A stretch of DNA of 64,000 bases from Rhodospirillaceae bacterium (lineage in GTDB: Bacteria; Pseudomonadota; Alphaproteobacteria; Thalassobaculales; Thalassobaculaceae): the NCBI GenBank assembly GCA_018401495.1, contig JAGYJX010000021.1:62001-126000 (forward strand), read 5' to 3'. Made by a program: the position numbers and the translations under genes. Under the pieces are notes generated by a model. The model saw nothing but the letters and a program-made list of their open reading frames with translations. It had not been told where the DNA came from and made no database searches. Numbering within the stretch: the stretch's first letter is position 1; each line of letters starts with the position of its first letter. Positions 45,692 to 55,496 of the stretch are shown piece by piece.

Positions 45692-45830
45692 GGCCCAGCC
45701 TCGTGTTTCCTGCCGCCGACCGTCATTCTAACCCAACACGGCGCGACGGATCGCTTGTTCGGGCCGGAGTGGCCGCCATTCGTCCTGAATTTCATCGCCG
45801 CTACGGGAGAATCGGAAGATAGTTCGGGCC

Positions 45831-46298
45831 ATGACGGACGAATTGGACAAGATCGACCGCAAGATCCTGGCCGAGCTGCAGGTGGACGGCCGGATGACCA
45901 TGACCGCGCTCGCCGCCCGGGTCGGGCTGTCCAAGAGCCCGTGCCAACAGCGGGTGCGCCGCCTGGAAGCGGATGGCTACATTCTCGGTTACACCGCGCT
46001 GGTCGACCTGGCCCGTCTCGACGCCGGCCATGTGGCGTTCGTCCAGGTGACGCTGAGCGACACCACCACGCCGTCGCTCGACGCCTTCAACAAGGCGGTG
46101 CGGCGGTTGCCCGAGGTCGAGCAGTGCCACATGATCGCCGGCGGCTTCGACTATCTCCTGAAGGTCCGCACCGCCGACATCAGGGCCTACCGCCGCACGC
46201 TAGGCGAGAGCCTGTCGAGCCTGCCGCACGTCTCGCACACCAGCACCTACGTGGTGATGGAGAGCGTCAAGGACCGTGACGTCGCCGAGGAGCGGTAG
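45831..46298 (+). CDS. Lrp/AsnC-family regulator, probably of putA
   Basis: Feast/famine regulator of 155 aa. The N-terminal helix-turn-helix (LDKIDRKILAELQVDGRMTM, LAARVGLSKSPCQQRVRRLE) and the C-terminal ligand-binding domain (VEQCHMIAGGFDYLLKV) are typical. It is divergent from putA across 139 bp, the known arrangement of the proline-responsive activator PutR in alphaproteobacteria. This suits a PutA without its own DNA-binding domain. A short ATTC-N5-GAAT symmetry at 45778-45790 may be part of its site. Confidence 0.9.
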   Translation: MTDELDKIDRKILAELQVDGRMTMTALAARVGLSKSPCQQRVRRLEADGYILGYTALVDLARLDAGHVAFVQVTLSDTTTPSLDAFNKAVRRLPEVEQCHMIAGGFDYLLKVRTADIRAYRRTLGESLSSLPHVSHTSTYVVMESVKDRDVAEER

Positions 46299-46301
46299 GG
46301 C

Positions 46302-47050
46302 ATGCAGCGCCTGCGGGTTCGGTTCCTCGGCACGGCGACGCATTCGGCAGCGGCGGAAGGCTGAAGACCTGCTTCCACGTCACCGCGGGTGACCGCTGCT
46401 TCCTGATCGACTGCGGCGCCACGGCGCTGCCCGCCATCAAGGCGGCGGGACTCGATCGGAACGCCATCGACACGATCCTGGTCACCCACTTCCACGGCGA
46501 TCATTTCGGGGGCGTACCGTTCTTCGTGCTGGACGCGCAGTTCTTCGCCAAGCGCAGCACCCCGTTAACCATCGCCGGCCCCGAGGGACTGCGGGACTGG
46601 TATGTCCGCAGCCTCGAAACTGCGTTTCCAGGTTCGTCGGCCACCCGGCAGCGGTTCGAGCTGTCGCTGGTCGAACTGGAAGCCGGGCGCCCCTGGGGGC
46701 AGGGGGGGCTGACGGTGACGCCGCAACGGGTCGTTCACGGCCCGCCGGGGGGAGCGTTCTTCGCGTACCGCATCGCGATCGCCGACAGGATCCTGGCCTA
46801 CACCGGCGACACCGAGTGGACCGAGGCCTTGATCGAGGTCGGACGCGACGCCGACCTGCTCATTGCCGAGGCGTATTTCCGCGCCAAATCGGTGCCGTAC
46901 CACCTCGACCTCGCCAGCCTGGAGCGCAACCTCGACCGGATCCGCCCGAAACGCCTGATCCTCACCCACATGAGCGACGAGATGCTCGGGCAGGCCGACA
47001 CGCTGCCGTACGAGACCGCCCGCGACGGTCTGGAGGTCGTCATCGACTGA
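46302..47050 (+). CDS. MBL-fold metallohydrolase, one frameshift
   Basis: Reconstructed protein of about 249 aa starting 3 bp after the Lrp gene. The metal motif THFHGDHFGG is near residue 67, followed by later ligands in VVHGPPG and AYTGDTEW and a final LTHMSDEML, an arrangement like RNase Z and arylsulfatase-type beta-lactamase folds. A missing G near 46334 breaks the first glycine-rich loop; adding it gives FLGTGDAFGSGGRLKTCF. The gene is probably cotranscribed with the regulator. Substrate unknown. Confidence 0.83.
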
Positions 47051-47162
47051 CGCAGAATCGAGGTTGGCGGGATAACCTTGTGTATAATGTGAATAACTAT
47101 CGGTAAGATGCTGTTCTAATGACTTATATTGAAACGGCCATCGATGCCGGTTACGCGCCGGG

Positions 47163-47345
47163 CGCTCGGGGGTGGCCGACGGCCGTCCCAGGGTCCATGG
47201 TCCTGGGGAGCCGCGGATCGCCGACGCGTCGATCATGCCGACCATGGTCTCCGGCAACACCAACGCCGCCTGTATCATGATCGGCGAGAAGGCGTCGGAC
47301 CTGATCCGCGCCGACCTTCGAGCCCGAGCCGAGACCCGAGCCTAG
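47163..47345 (+). pseudogene. GMC oxidoreductase 3' remnant
   Basis: About 60 codons in one frame end at TAG 47343 and encode RVHGPGEPRIADASIMPTMV then SGNTNAACIMIGEKASDLI. This is the conserved C-terminal end of GMC (choline dehydrogenase-like) flavoenzymes, but the other ~480 residues, including the FAD site, are missing. Upstream is only an AT-rich stretch containing TATAAT (47084-47089). It is thus a remnant of a deleted gene that once preceded the oxidoreductase at 47359, 13 bp away. Nothing else is recognised in 47051-47162. Confidence 0.75.
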
Positions 47346-47358
47346 AGAGGATGATCCG

Positions 47359-48392
47359 ATGAAGAGCCTGCAAGTCCGCCTCGCCAAGCGCCCGACCGGG
47401 GAGCCGACCGCCGAGAACTTCGACATCGGCGAGGTCTCGCTGCCGGCCCTGGCCGACGGCCAGATCCTGGTCCGGGTGATCTGGCTGTCGCTCGACCCGT
47501 ACATGCGCGGCCGCATGGACGACAGCCGCTCCTACGCCAAGCCGGTGGCGATCGGCGACGTGATGCAGGGCGGCACCGTCGGCCAGGTGATGGAGTCCCG
47601 GCACCCGGGGTTCGCCGAGGGCGACTTCGTGCTCGGGATGTTCGGCTGGCAGAGCCACGCGGTCTCGGACGGAACCGCGGTGCGCAAGCTCGATCCCGGC
47701 GGTGGCGCCGCTGTCGACCTGGGTCGGCGTGATGGGCATGCCGGGGCTGACGGCCTATGTCGGCCTGCTCGACATCGGCGAGCCCAAGGAGGGCGAGACG
47801 GTGGTGGTGTCGGCCGCCTCGGGCGCCGTCGGCTCGGTGGTCGGCCAGTTGGCCAGGATCAAGGGCGCGCGCGCTGTCGGGGTTGCCGGACCCGGACGAC
47901 AAGTGCCGCTATGTGGTCGACGAACTCGGCTTCGACGCCTGCGTCAGCCACCGCTCGGCGACCCTGCGCGACGACCTCAAGGCGGCCTGCCCGAAGGGCG
48001 TGGACGTCTACTTCGAGAACGTCGGCGGGCCGACGCTCGACGCCGCGCTGTCGCTGATGAACCCGTTCGGGCGGATCCCGGTGTGCGGGATGATCTCGAT
48101 GTACAACACCGGCCCGGTCGGCGGCGACGCGGACCGGTTGCCGGCCCTGATGCGCCGCATCCTCACCGACCGCCTCAAGATCCAGGGCTTCATCGTCTCG
48201 GACCGGGCGGCCGGCCGGCAGAAGGCGTTCATCGAGGAGGTCGGCGCCTACGTCCGCGATGGCCGCATCAAGTACCGCGAGACCATCGCCGAGGGGCTGG
48301 AGAACGCCCCGCGGGCGTTCATCGGGCTGCTGCGGGGCGAGAACTTCGGCAAGCAGCTGGTCCAGGTGTCGGCGGACCCGACGCGGAAGTAG
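47359..48392 (+). CDS. NADP-dependent oxidoreductase (MDR, curcumin-reductase-like), two frameshifts
   Basis: Reconstructed medium-chain reductase of about 343 aa. The N-terminal part has LSLDPYMRGRMDD, characteristic of the leukotriene B4 dehydrogenase/CurA group. The cofactor motif is VVVSAASGAVGSVVGQLARI and the C-terminal half has VDVYFENVGGPTLDAAL and CGMISMYN. Extra bases near 47697 and 47890 break the frame; both are fixed by removing one base. Members reduce double bonds of alpha,beta-unsaturated ketones. It follows a GMC remnant and is convergent with the acyl-CoA ligase. Confidence 0.88.
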
Positions 48393-48398
48393 CGCCGG

Positions 48399-50048
48399 TC
48401 ACTCGCCGGCCGTCGGCAGGACGTGGTCGCGGAACCGCTGGCGCAGCGTCAGCTTCGACAGCTTGCCGGTGGCCGTGTGCGGCAGTTCCTCAACGAACAC
48501 CACGTCGTCGGGCAGCCACCACTTGGCGACCTTGTCGGCGAGGAACTCCCTGATCTGGTCGGCGGTCGCCGTCTGCCCCGGCTTCAGCACCGCGATCAGC
48601 AGGGGGCGCTCCGCCCATTTCGGATGCGGCGGCGGCGATCACCGCGCATTCCTGCACCGCCGGGTGGCCCATGGCGGCGTTCTCCAGCTCGATCGAACTG
48701 ATCCACTCGCCGCCCGACTTGATGACGTCCTTGGTGCGGTCGACGATGAAGAGGAAGCCGTCCGGGTCGATCCGCGCCACGTCGCCGGTGCGCAGCCAGC
48801 CGTCGGCGTCGTGCGACGCCCCGCCGCCGCTGCCGTCGTCGTTGAAGTAGGCCGACATCACGGCGGCGCCGCGCACCAGCAGTTCGCCGAACGCCTCGCC
48901 GTCGTGCGGCAGGCGGTTGCCGTCAGCGTCGACGATCTTCAACTCGCAGCCGAACAGCCGGCGGCCCTGGGAGTTCTTGTACGGGAGCCGCTCGGCGCGG
49001 GTCTGCCGGCGCATCCGCTCGTTGAGCAGGGTGAGCGAGCCGACCGGGCTCATCTCGGTCATTCCCCAGCCGTGCACCACGTCGAGGCCGTAGCTGGTCT
49101 CCAACTCGCGGATCAGCGGGCCGGGGGCGGCCGAGCCGCCGGTCAGGACGATCTCGAGTCCGGCCGGGGCGCGTCCCTGCTTGCGCATCTCGGCGGCGAG
49201 GCCGAGCCAGACCGTCGGCACCCCCAGGCGGCCGTCACCTTCTCCTGGTCCATCAGCGCGAACAGGCTGGCGCCGTCGAGGCGCGGCCCGGGAAACACCG
49301 CCTTGGTGCCGGTCAGCGGCATCAGGTAGGGCAGTCCCCAGGCGTTGACGTGGAACAGCGGCACCACCGGCAGGATCGACTGGCCGGGCCGCAACCCGAT
49401 GCCGTCGCCGGCCACCAGGACGCCGAGCGTGTGCAGCAGGGTCGAGCGGTGGGAGTACAGCACCCCCTTGGGGTTGCCGGTGGTTCCGGAGGTGTAGCAG
49501 AGCCCGCAGGCGGCGTTCTCGTCGAGGTCCGGCCATTCGATGGTCTGCGGCCGCCCGGCCAGCAGTTCCTCGTAGCAGAGGGCGTCCGGCAGTTCGGTCC
49601 CCGGCATGCCGTGCCGGTCGGCCAGGACCACCGTCCGCAAATCCGGCGGCAGCCGGTCGGCCAGCTTCTGGACCAGCGGCGCGAAGGTGGTGTCGAGGAA
49701 CAGCAGCCGGTCCTCGGCGTGATTCACGATGTAGGCGATCTGGTCGGGAAACAGCCGGGGATTGATGGTGTGGCAAACCGCGCCGATGCCGGCCACGGCG
49801 TAGTAAAGCTCGAAATGGCGGTAGCCGTTCCAGGCCAGCGTCGCCACCCGGTCGCCCGGCTTTATCCCGTTATCCCGCAGCCAATGCGCCAACTGGGCGA
49901 TGCGGCGGCGCGAGTCGGCGTAGGTGTAGCGGTGCAGGTCGCCCTCGACGCGCGCCGACACCACCTCGGTATCGGATCGGATCTCGGCCGCGTAATCGAT
50001 GATGCCGGAGACCAGCAGCGGGCGATCCATCATCAGGCCGCGCAGCAT
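48399..50048 (-). CDS. Acyl-CoA synthetase (AMP-forming), two frameshifts
   Basis: Reconstructed ligase of about 549 aa. The P-loop-like motif is LCYTSGTTGNPKGVLYSHRS, then PLFHVNAWGLPY, VHGWGMTEMSPVGSL, and the C-terminal GWLRTGDVARIDPDGF, VDRTKDVIKSGGEWIS and PHTATGKLSKL. This matches medium/long-chain fatty-acyl-CoA ligases. A G run at about 49227-49231 is one base short and an extra base lies near 48620. The start at 50048 follows GGGAGGGG. It probably activates fatty or related acids for beta-oxidation. Confidence 0.9.
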
Positions 50049-50159
50049 TATTCGAACCCCTCCCAGGCGTCGCTCGGCGCGTCGCGCGCGCCGTTGCCCG
50101 AACGATAGCAACGCCCGACGGGAAGGACGAGGGCTGGAGGCCCGGGCGCGGCGTGCCGG

Positions 50160-50408
50160 TCAGCGGTTCCAGACCGGCTCGCCGAGGTCGACGTCGTCCT
50201 TCTCGGTAACCGCGCCGGTGCCGGCACCCACTCCGGCACCGATCAGGGCGCCGGGGATCGCGCCGATGCCGCCGAATATCGCGCCGGTGGCGGCACCCGC
50301 GGCGGCGCCGGTGGCGGCACCTCCGGAGACCCGGTCGGTCCGCGACTCGCCGCAAGCGGCGAGCGCCAAGACCCCGCCGAGTAGAACGATCGCCTGAACG
50401 GTCTTCAT
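50160..50408 (-). CDS. Glycine-zipper lipoprotein
   Basis: Lipoprotein of 82 aa. The signal peptide ends in the lipobox LALAAC. The mature part has a glycine-zipper membrane segment, GAAAGAATGAIFGGIGAIPG and ALIGAGVGAGTGAV, as in osmotically induced OsmB-like or SlyB-like outer-membrane proteins. AGGA lies before the ATG; the longer frame upstream is non-coding. An EcfG-type promoter at 50466-50489 suggests general-stress control. Confidence 0.83.
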   Translation of the reverse strand: MKTVQAIVLLGGVLALAACGESRTDRVSGGAATGAAAGAATGAIFGGIGAIPGALIGAGVGAGTGAVTEKDDVDLGEPVWNR

Positions 50409-50465
50409 CGTTGATTCCTTTCTGAGAGTTGCTTGCGACGCGGCATGACTTCTTCGGAATAGCTG

Positions 50466-50489
50466 AACGCGGTTCGCCACGCGAGTTCC
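50466..50489 (-). promoter_or_regulatory. EcfG-type general stress promoter
   Basis: On the minus strand GGAAC (50489-50485) and GTT (50468-50466) are spaced by 16 bp. This matches the GGAAC-N16/17-GTT general-stress consensus and lies 57 bp upstream of the lipoprotein start. It is the third such promoter in the window and points to the same regulon as the PRC-barrel genes. Confidence 0.68.
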
Positions 50490-50561
50490 GGCAGCCCGGA
50501 ACAAGACCGGGCAAGGAGCGGTTGCGACGTCACTTTCGGGTAGCTGTGAAAGGTGGTTGGG

Positions 50562-51169
50562 ATGACAGTCGACGCGGCGATGCGATTCTACCTGCTGATC
50601 CTCGCCGATCTGGCTGCTGGCCGGGATCTCCGACTACCTCTGCCACCGGTGCCAGCAACATCGCCGAGACCAGCGGGTGGAAGGAGTCCGCGTTGCACGC
50701 GCTGATGCTGGTCGAGGCCGGCACGCCGGTGCTGCTCGGGCTGCTGCTCGAGATCAACGCCCTGGTCATCGCGATCATGATCGTCGCCTTCGTCCTGCAC
50801 GAGATCACCTCCTTGCTCGATCTCGCCTACGCGTGGCGGCACCGGGAAGTCCGGCCGATCGAGCAGCACGTCCACAACTACCTGGTGCTGATCCCGTTCA
50901 TGGCGATGTCGTTCGCCATCGTGCTGCACTGGCCGCAGGCGCTGGCACTGTTCGGCTCCGGGCCCGGAGACAGGCCGACTGGACGCTGCGCTGGAAGGAG
51001 CAGCCGCTGCCGGTCGGGTACATCGGTCGCCATCCTGGCCGCGATCGTGCTGCTGGAGATCCTGCCCTACGGCGAGGAACTGCTGAGGACCGTCGGGCGA
51101 CGGCGCGCTCCCGGGTCGCTAGGCGCACCCCTCGAAACCGCTTGGCGGCGCTTGCCGGCCGGCGCCTAA
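50562..51169 (+). CDS. Membrane protein, hypothetical, several frameshifts
   Basis: Reconstructed membrane protein of about 201 aa. It begins MTVDAAMRFYLLILA after AAAGG, continues in other frames as WLLAGISDYLCHR, then NIAETSGWKESALHALMLVE and a run of hydrophobic helices (LLGLLLEINALVIAIMIVAF), then ADWTLRWKEQPLPVGYI and VAILAAIVLLEILPYGEELL. At least four single-base shifts (about 50610, 50655, 50970, 51030) are needed to join these. The SGWKES/CHR pattern looks like a conserved diguanylate-free uncharacterised family. The density of breaks could also mean a real pseudogene. Confidence 0.55.
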
Positions 51170-51205
51170 TGACGCGATTCCCGCAACCGCTCCGCCGGCC
51201 TCACG

Positions 51206-52444
51206 ATGCAGTTGGGACGTCCCGTCTTTCTCAAGCGGCTCGGGACTCCCGGCGCCGAGGCGTTCGCGGTGCTGTTCGCGCTGGAATCCTTCGCCCGGGC
51301 CCTGCTGGCGACGGTCATCCCGATCCAGGCGCTGCGTTATCTCGGCGACGCCGGCAGCGTCAGCGCCGCGTTCTTCACGGCCAGCCTCTGCGCGCTCGCC
51401 GCCAGCCTCGGCATTCCCTGGCTGGTCCGCAAGACGGCGCGGCGGTGGGTCTATTCGCTCGGCTTCCTCGGGCTGGCGCTGGCGCCGACGCTGTTCGTGG
51501 TGCCGATGCTGGAAGGCTTCATGGCCGGGATGATCGTGCGCGCCATCGGCACGGTCGCCGTCACCGTCTGCCTCAGCCTCTACATCCTCGACTTCATCGC
51601 CAAGAAGGATCTGACCCGGTCGGAGCCGATGCGGCTGTTCTACTCGGCCGCGGCCTGGTGCAGCGGTCCGTTCCTCGGCGTCTGGCTCGGCGAGCACGTC
51701 GGGTACGAGGCGCCGTACCTGGTGTCGGGCGGAGTCGCCCTGCTGGCGCTCGGGTACTTCTGGTTCCTGCGCATTACCGAGAACCCCGCGGTGGTGCAGG
51801 CGGCGGTCCCGGTCCCGACTCCGCTGGCCTATGTCCGGCGGTTCTTCGCGCAGCCGCGCCTGCGTCTCGCCTGGGTCATGACCACCGGGCGCAACGTTTG
51901 GTGGGTGGTGTTCTTCATCTATGTGCCGGTCTACGCCATCGAGACCGGGCTCGGGCCCGAGGTCGGCGGGGCCGTGGTCTCGGTCGGGACCGGATTCCTG
52001 TTCCTGACGCCGCTGACCGGCCGGTTGGTGCGCCGCGAGGGCATCCGCCGGGTGTTCGTCGTCGGCTATCTTCTGGCATCGGCCGCGACCTTCCTGGTGG
52101 CCATGTCCGGCGGCCATCCCTGGCTCGGCGTCGCCATGATCGTCTGCGCCGCCCTCGGGATGAGCGCCATCGACGCCGGCGGTAACATGCTGTTCCTGTT
52201 CGCGGTCCGGCGGAACGAACGGTCTGAGATGACGACCGTCTACTCGACCTACCGCGATGTCGCCGACATCGTGCCGCCGGGCGTGTTCTCGATCCTGCTG
52301 CGGTTCTTCGAATTGCCGGTGGTGTTCGTGGTCGGCGGCGGGGTGACCCTGGCGCTGGCGCTTCTGGCCCGGCGCATCCACCCGCGCCTCGGCCGCGAGG
52401 CGCGGCAGCCGGCGGCGGCCGGCGCGCCCCAGGCGGCGGGGTAG
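51206..52444 (+). CDS. MFS transporter
   Basis: Intact 12-helix major facilitator of 412 aa. It is a paralog of the one at 24956: both share LYILDF/Y-I-K/R-KD, FLRITENPAV versus VLRMQENPAV, RRFFAQPRLRLAWV versus RRFVTQPRLRLAWV and RNERSEMTTVYSTYRD versus YERSEMTSVFRTYIE. The substrate is unknown. It stands alone in its transcript and precedes an accessory catabolic region. Confidence 0.87.
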   Translation: MQLGRPVFLKRLGTPGAEAFAVLFALESFARALLATVIPIQALRYLGDAGSVSAAFFTASLCALAASLGIPWLVRKTARRWVYSLGFLGLALAPTLFVVPMLEGFMAGMIVRAIGTVAVTVCLSLYILDFIAKKDLTRSEPMRLFYSAAAWCSGPFLGVWLGEHVGYEAPYLVSGGVALLALGYFWFLRITENPAVVQAAVPVPTPLAYVRRFFAQPRLRLAWVMTTGRNVWWVVFFIYVPVYAIETGLGPEVGGAVVSVGTGFLFLTPLTGRLVRREGIRRVFVVGYLLASAATFLVAMSGGHPWLGVAMIVCAALGMSAIDAGGNMLFLFAVRRNERSEMTTVYSTYRDVADIVPPGVFSILLRFFELPVVFVVGGGVTLALALLARRIHPRLGREARQPAAAGAPQAAG

Positions 52445-52529
52445 CCGGCTCGACAGCCCGCGACGCCCTCCTTAATGTCGCCGTCGCGCCAGCGGATCGG
52501 ATGAGCGCGACGGTCGAGGAGGGATGCGG

Positions 52530-53311
52530 ATGGCGGCAGGAGAGGATCGCGTCGCCGGCAAGATCGCGCTGGTGACCGGGGCGGCGTCCGGCATCGGGCG
52601 GGCGATCGCCCGGGTCCTGGCCGAGCAGGGGCCACCGTGATGGTGGCGGACATCGAGGAAACGGCGGCGCTGGCGGTGGTGGCGGAGATCGGCGAGGAGG
52701 GCGGATCGGCCGAGGTCGTGGCCCTCGACGTCACCGACGAGGACGACTGGATCGCTGGTCTCGACGGCGTGATCGAGCGCCACGGCCGCCTCGACATCCT
52801 GGTCAACAACGCCGGCACCCTCGCCGGCGACGGGACGATCGAGGATCTGACGGTCGACGCCTGGCGGCGCATCCACGGGGTCAACGCCGAGGGCACCATG
52901 CTCGGCTGCAAGCACGGCGTCCGGGTGATGAAGGCCGGCGGCGGCTCGATCGTGAACATATCCAGCATCGCCGGCATCGTCGGCGCGCCGCAGCTCGCCG
53001 CCTACTGCGCCTCCAAGGGCGCGGTGCGGATGCTGACCAAGTCGGTTGCCCTGCATTGCGCCCGCAAGGGCTACGGCATCCGCTGCAACTCGGTGCACCC
53101 GTCCTACACCGACACGCCGATGGTCGACCGGATGGTCGCCGCCCACCGCGATCCCGACCGGCTGCGCGCCGGGCTGGAAGGCGCCAGCCCGCTCGGCCGC
53201 CTGGGCGCCCCGGCCGACGTCGCCGCGGCGGTGCTGTACCTGGCCAGCGACGATGCGGCCTTCGTGACCGGAGCCGAACTGGTGGTCGACGGCGGCGTGA
53301 CCGCGACGTGA
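52530..53311 (+). CDS. SDR-family oxidoreductase, one frameshift
   Basis: Reconstructed short-chain dehydrogenase of about 260 aa. Cofactor motif TGAASGIG, NNAG in DILVNNAGTLAG, and catalytic residues in NISSIAGIVG and YCASKGA are present. The G run near 52626 is one base short; with one more G, LAEQGATVMVADIEE reads through. The ATG at 52530 has GGAGGG seven bases upstream. It heads a run of catabolic genes on the plus strand. Confidence 0.88.
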
Positions 53312-53355
53312 TCGCGGGATCGATGCGACGCAAACATTCGGGAGGAAGCGCCACG

Positions 53356-54120
53356 ATGTTCGAACTCACCGGCAAGGTAGCCCTGGTCACCGGGTCGTCG
53401 CGCGGCATCGGACGGGCGATCGCCGAGACCATGGCCAAGCAGGGCGCCAAGGTGGTGGTGTCGAGCCGCAAGCGCGAGGCCTGCGACGCGGTGGTCGACG
53501 CCATCCGCGCCGAGGGCGGCGAGGCGACGGCGATCGCCTGCAACATCGGCCGCAAGGAGGAACTCGAGGCGCTGGTCGCCGCCGCCATGACGGCCTACGG
53601 CCGGATCGACGTGCTGGTCTGCAACGCCGCCACCAACCCGGTGTTCGGGCCGATGCGCGAGGTCTCCGACGAGGCCTACGACAAGATCATGACCACCAAC
53701 GTCAAGAGCGCGTTCTGGCTGTGCAACATGGTGGCGCCGCAGATGGCCGGGCGCCGCAACGGCGCCATCATCCTGATCTCGTCGATCGCCTCGATGTACG
53801 GCAACCGCAAGCTCGGCATCTACGGCATCTCCAAGGCCGCCGAGCAGCAGATGGTGCGCAACCTCGCGGTCGAGTGGGGCGGGGAGAACATAAGGGTCAA
53901 CGCCATCGCCCCCGGCCTGATCCGCACCGATTTCGCCCGCGCCCTGTGGGAGGACCCCAAGCGCCTGGCGGTCATGGAGGCGATGACGCCGCTGAAGCGC
54001 ATCGGCGAGCCGGTGGAGATCGCCGCGCTGGCCGCCTTCCTCGCGTCCGACAGCGCCTCCTTCATCACCGGCCAGACCATCGTCGCCGACGGCGGGCGCA
54101 CGGTCGGCGACCCGTCCTGA
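53356..54120 (+). CDS. SDR-family oxidoreductase
   Basis: Short-chain dehydrogenase of 254 aa, 44 bp after the previous SDR, with GGAGGAAGC upstream. Cofactor motif TGSSRGIG, DVLVCNAATNP and catalytic SSIASMYGN with YGISKAA are visible. Together with the APH-like gene it resembles acyl-CoA catabolism modules in which an SDR and an ACAD11-type kinase process 4- or 3-hydroxy acids. The two SDRs are not close duplicates. Confidence 0.9.
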   Translation: MFELTGKVALVTGSSRGIGRAIAETMAKQGAKVVVSSRKREACDAVVDAIRAEGGEATAIACNIGRKEELEALVAAAMTAYGRIDVLVCNAATNPVFGPMREVSDEAYDKIMTTNVKSAFWLCNMVAPQMAGRRNGAIILISSIASMYGNRKLGIYGISKAAEQQMVRNLAVEWGGENIRVNAIAPGLIRTDFARALWEDPKRLAVMEAMTPLKRIGEPVEIAALAAFLASDSASFITGQTIVADGGRTVGDPS

Positions 54121-54139
54121 CGGCAGCGGAGACACCACG

Positions 54140-55183
54140 ATGCTCGGACCCGTTACCGACGCCCACCGCTTCGACGAGGCTCGTCTGGCCCGCTATCTCG
54201 CCGAGCACGGGCTGCCGGGCGCCGAGCGCGGTCTGCGCGTCCTGCAGTTCCAGGGCGGCCAGTCGAACCCGACCTTCCGGGTGGAGGCCGGCGACGACGC
54301 CTACGTGCTGCGCAAGAAGCCGCCGGGCACGCTGCTGCCGTCGGCTCACATGGTGGAGCGCGAGTACCGGGTGATGGCGGCGCTGGCCAGGACCGACGTG
54401 CCGGTGCCGACCATGCGGCTGCTGTGCGAGGACGCGTCCGTCATCGGAACGACGTTCTACGTCATGGATTTTCTCGACGGCCGCATTCCCGGCGAGCCGT
54501 CGCTCGACGACGGCTACTCGCCCGAGGAGCGCGCGGCGGTCTGGGATTCCATGAACGACGCCATGGCGCGGCTGCACAACGCCGACATCGCCGCGATCGG
54601 GCTCGGCGATTTCGGCAAGCCGGCGAACTATCTCGGCCGCCAGATCGACCGCTGGAGCCGGCAGTTCGAGGCGTCCAAGACCGATCCCATGCCCGACATG
54701 GACCGGCTGATCGCCTGGCTGAAGGAACGCGAGCCGCCGGCCGACGAGGTGGCGATCGCGCACGGCGACTTCCGGTTGCCGAACCTGATGCTGCACCCGA
54801 GCGAGCCGAAGGTGATCGCGATTCTGGACTGGGAGCTGTCGACGCTCGGCCACCCGCTCGCCGACCTCGCCTACAACTGCATGCCGTACCGCATGCCGTA
54901 CGACGAGAAGGCGTTGAAGGGCATGGTCGGCCTCGACCTCGCATCGCGCGGCATCCCGGCCGAGGCCGACTACATCGCCGCCTACTGCCGGCGCACCGGC
55001 CGCGACGGCATCCCCGACCTGCCGTATTTCCAGGCGTTCTCGTTCTTCCGGTTGGCGGCGATCTGCCAGGGCGTCTACGCCCGCGGCCTGGCCGGCAACG
55101 CCAGCTCGCTCGACGCGCTGGAAGTGGGGGCGAAGGCGCCGCGGCTGGCCGAGATCGGGTGGGAGATCGCGCGGGGGGCGTGA
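54140..55183 (+). CDS. APH-like phosphotransferase family protein
   Basis: Protein of 347 aa with the aminoglycoside-phosphotransferase/choline-kinase fold. GGQSNPTFRVEAGDDAYVLR is the nucleotide loop and strand, the catalytic loop is VAIAHGDFRLPNLML (Asp and Asn), and the metal-binding ILDWELSTLGHPLADLAYNC follows. It is of the type found in the N-terminal half of ACAD10/11, which phosphorylates 4-hydroxyacyl-CoAs. It is 19 bp after the SDR and so probably acts in acyl-CoA catabolism. Resistance to antibiotics is not implied. Confidence 0.87.
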   Translation: MLGPVTDAHRFDEARLARYLAEHGLPGAERGLRVLQFQGGQSNPTFRVEAGDDAYVLRKKPPGTLLPSAHMVEREYRVMAALARTDVPVPTMRLLCEDASVIGTTFYVMDFLDGRIPGEPSLDDGYSPEERAAVWDSMNDAMARLHNADIAAIGLGDFGKPANYLGRQIDRWSRQFEASKTDPMPDMDRLIAWLKEREPPADEVAIAHGDFRLPNLMLHPSEPKVIAILDWELSTLGHPLADLAYNCMPYRMPYDEKALKGMVGLDLASRGIPAEADYIAAYCRRTGRDGIPDLPYFQAFSFFRLAAICQGVYARGLAGNASSLDALEVGAKAPRLAEIGWEIARGA

Positions 55184-55190
55184 CGGTCGC

Positions 55191-55496
55191 TCAGTCGGCC
55201 AGCGCGCGGTCGACCGCCTCGGGCTCCCGGTCGATCACCTTCAGCAGGATGCGGGCGGCGCGGTCCGGTCGCCGGCGCTGCTTCTCCCATTCCTGAAGAG
55301 CCGACAGGGCAAATCCGTAGCGGTTCGCGAACTCCACCTGCGTGTAGCCAAGGCGTCGACGGATCGCCTTCACGTCCACTCGCTCGGGCACCTCGATCGT
55401 AGTCGGCAGACCCTTGGACGGATCGCCGCGCGCGAAGGCGGCGGCGTTCTCCAGGCCCTCGACGATCTCTTCCCCGATGTTCCGGCTCTTCGGCAT
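55191..55496 (-). CDS. higA: XRE-type antitoxin (HigA-like)
   Basis: Protein of 101 aa with a C-terminal helix-turn-helix: VDVKAIRRRLGYTQVEFANR and YGFALSALQEWEKQRRRP. The N-terminal half is a helical segment with EEIVEGLENAAAFARG. The ATG overlaps the stop of the toxin gene by one base. It would neutralise the toxin and repress the operon, probably at the inverted repeat in the promoter. The gene order toxin then antitoxin is typical of HigBA. Confidence 0.87.
   Translation of the reverse strand: MPKSRNIGEEIVEGLENAAAFARGDPSKGLPTTIEVPERVDVKAIRRRLGYTQVEFANRYGFALSALQEWEKQRRRPDRAARILLKVIDREPEAVDRALAD

Noticed and set aside
47084..47089. TATAAT as a firm promoter for the oxidoreductase gene
   Set aside because: No -35 box at suitable spacing is present and the GMC remnant lies in between, so it is mentioned but not called.
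54140..55183. Aminoglycoside resistance gene
   Set aside because: The APH fold is present, but the sequence type and acyl-CoA neighbours fit the ACAD11-like kinase group instead.
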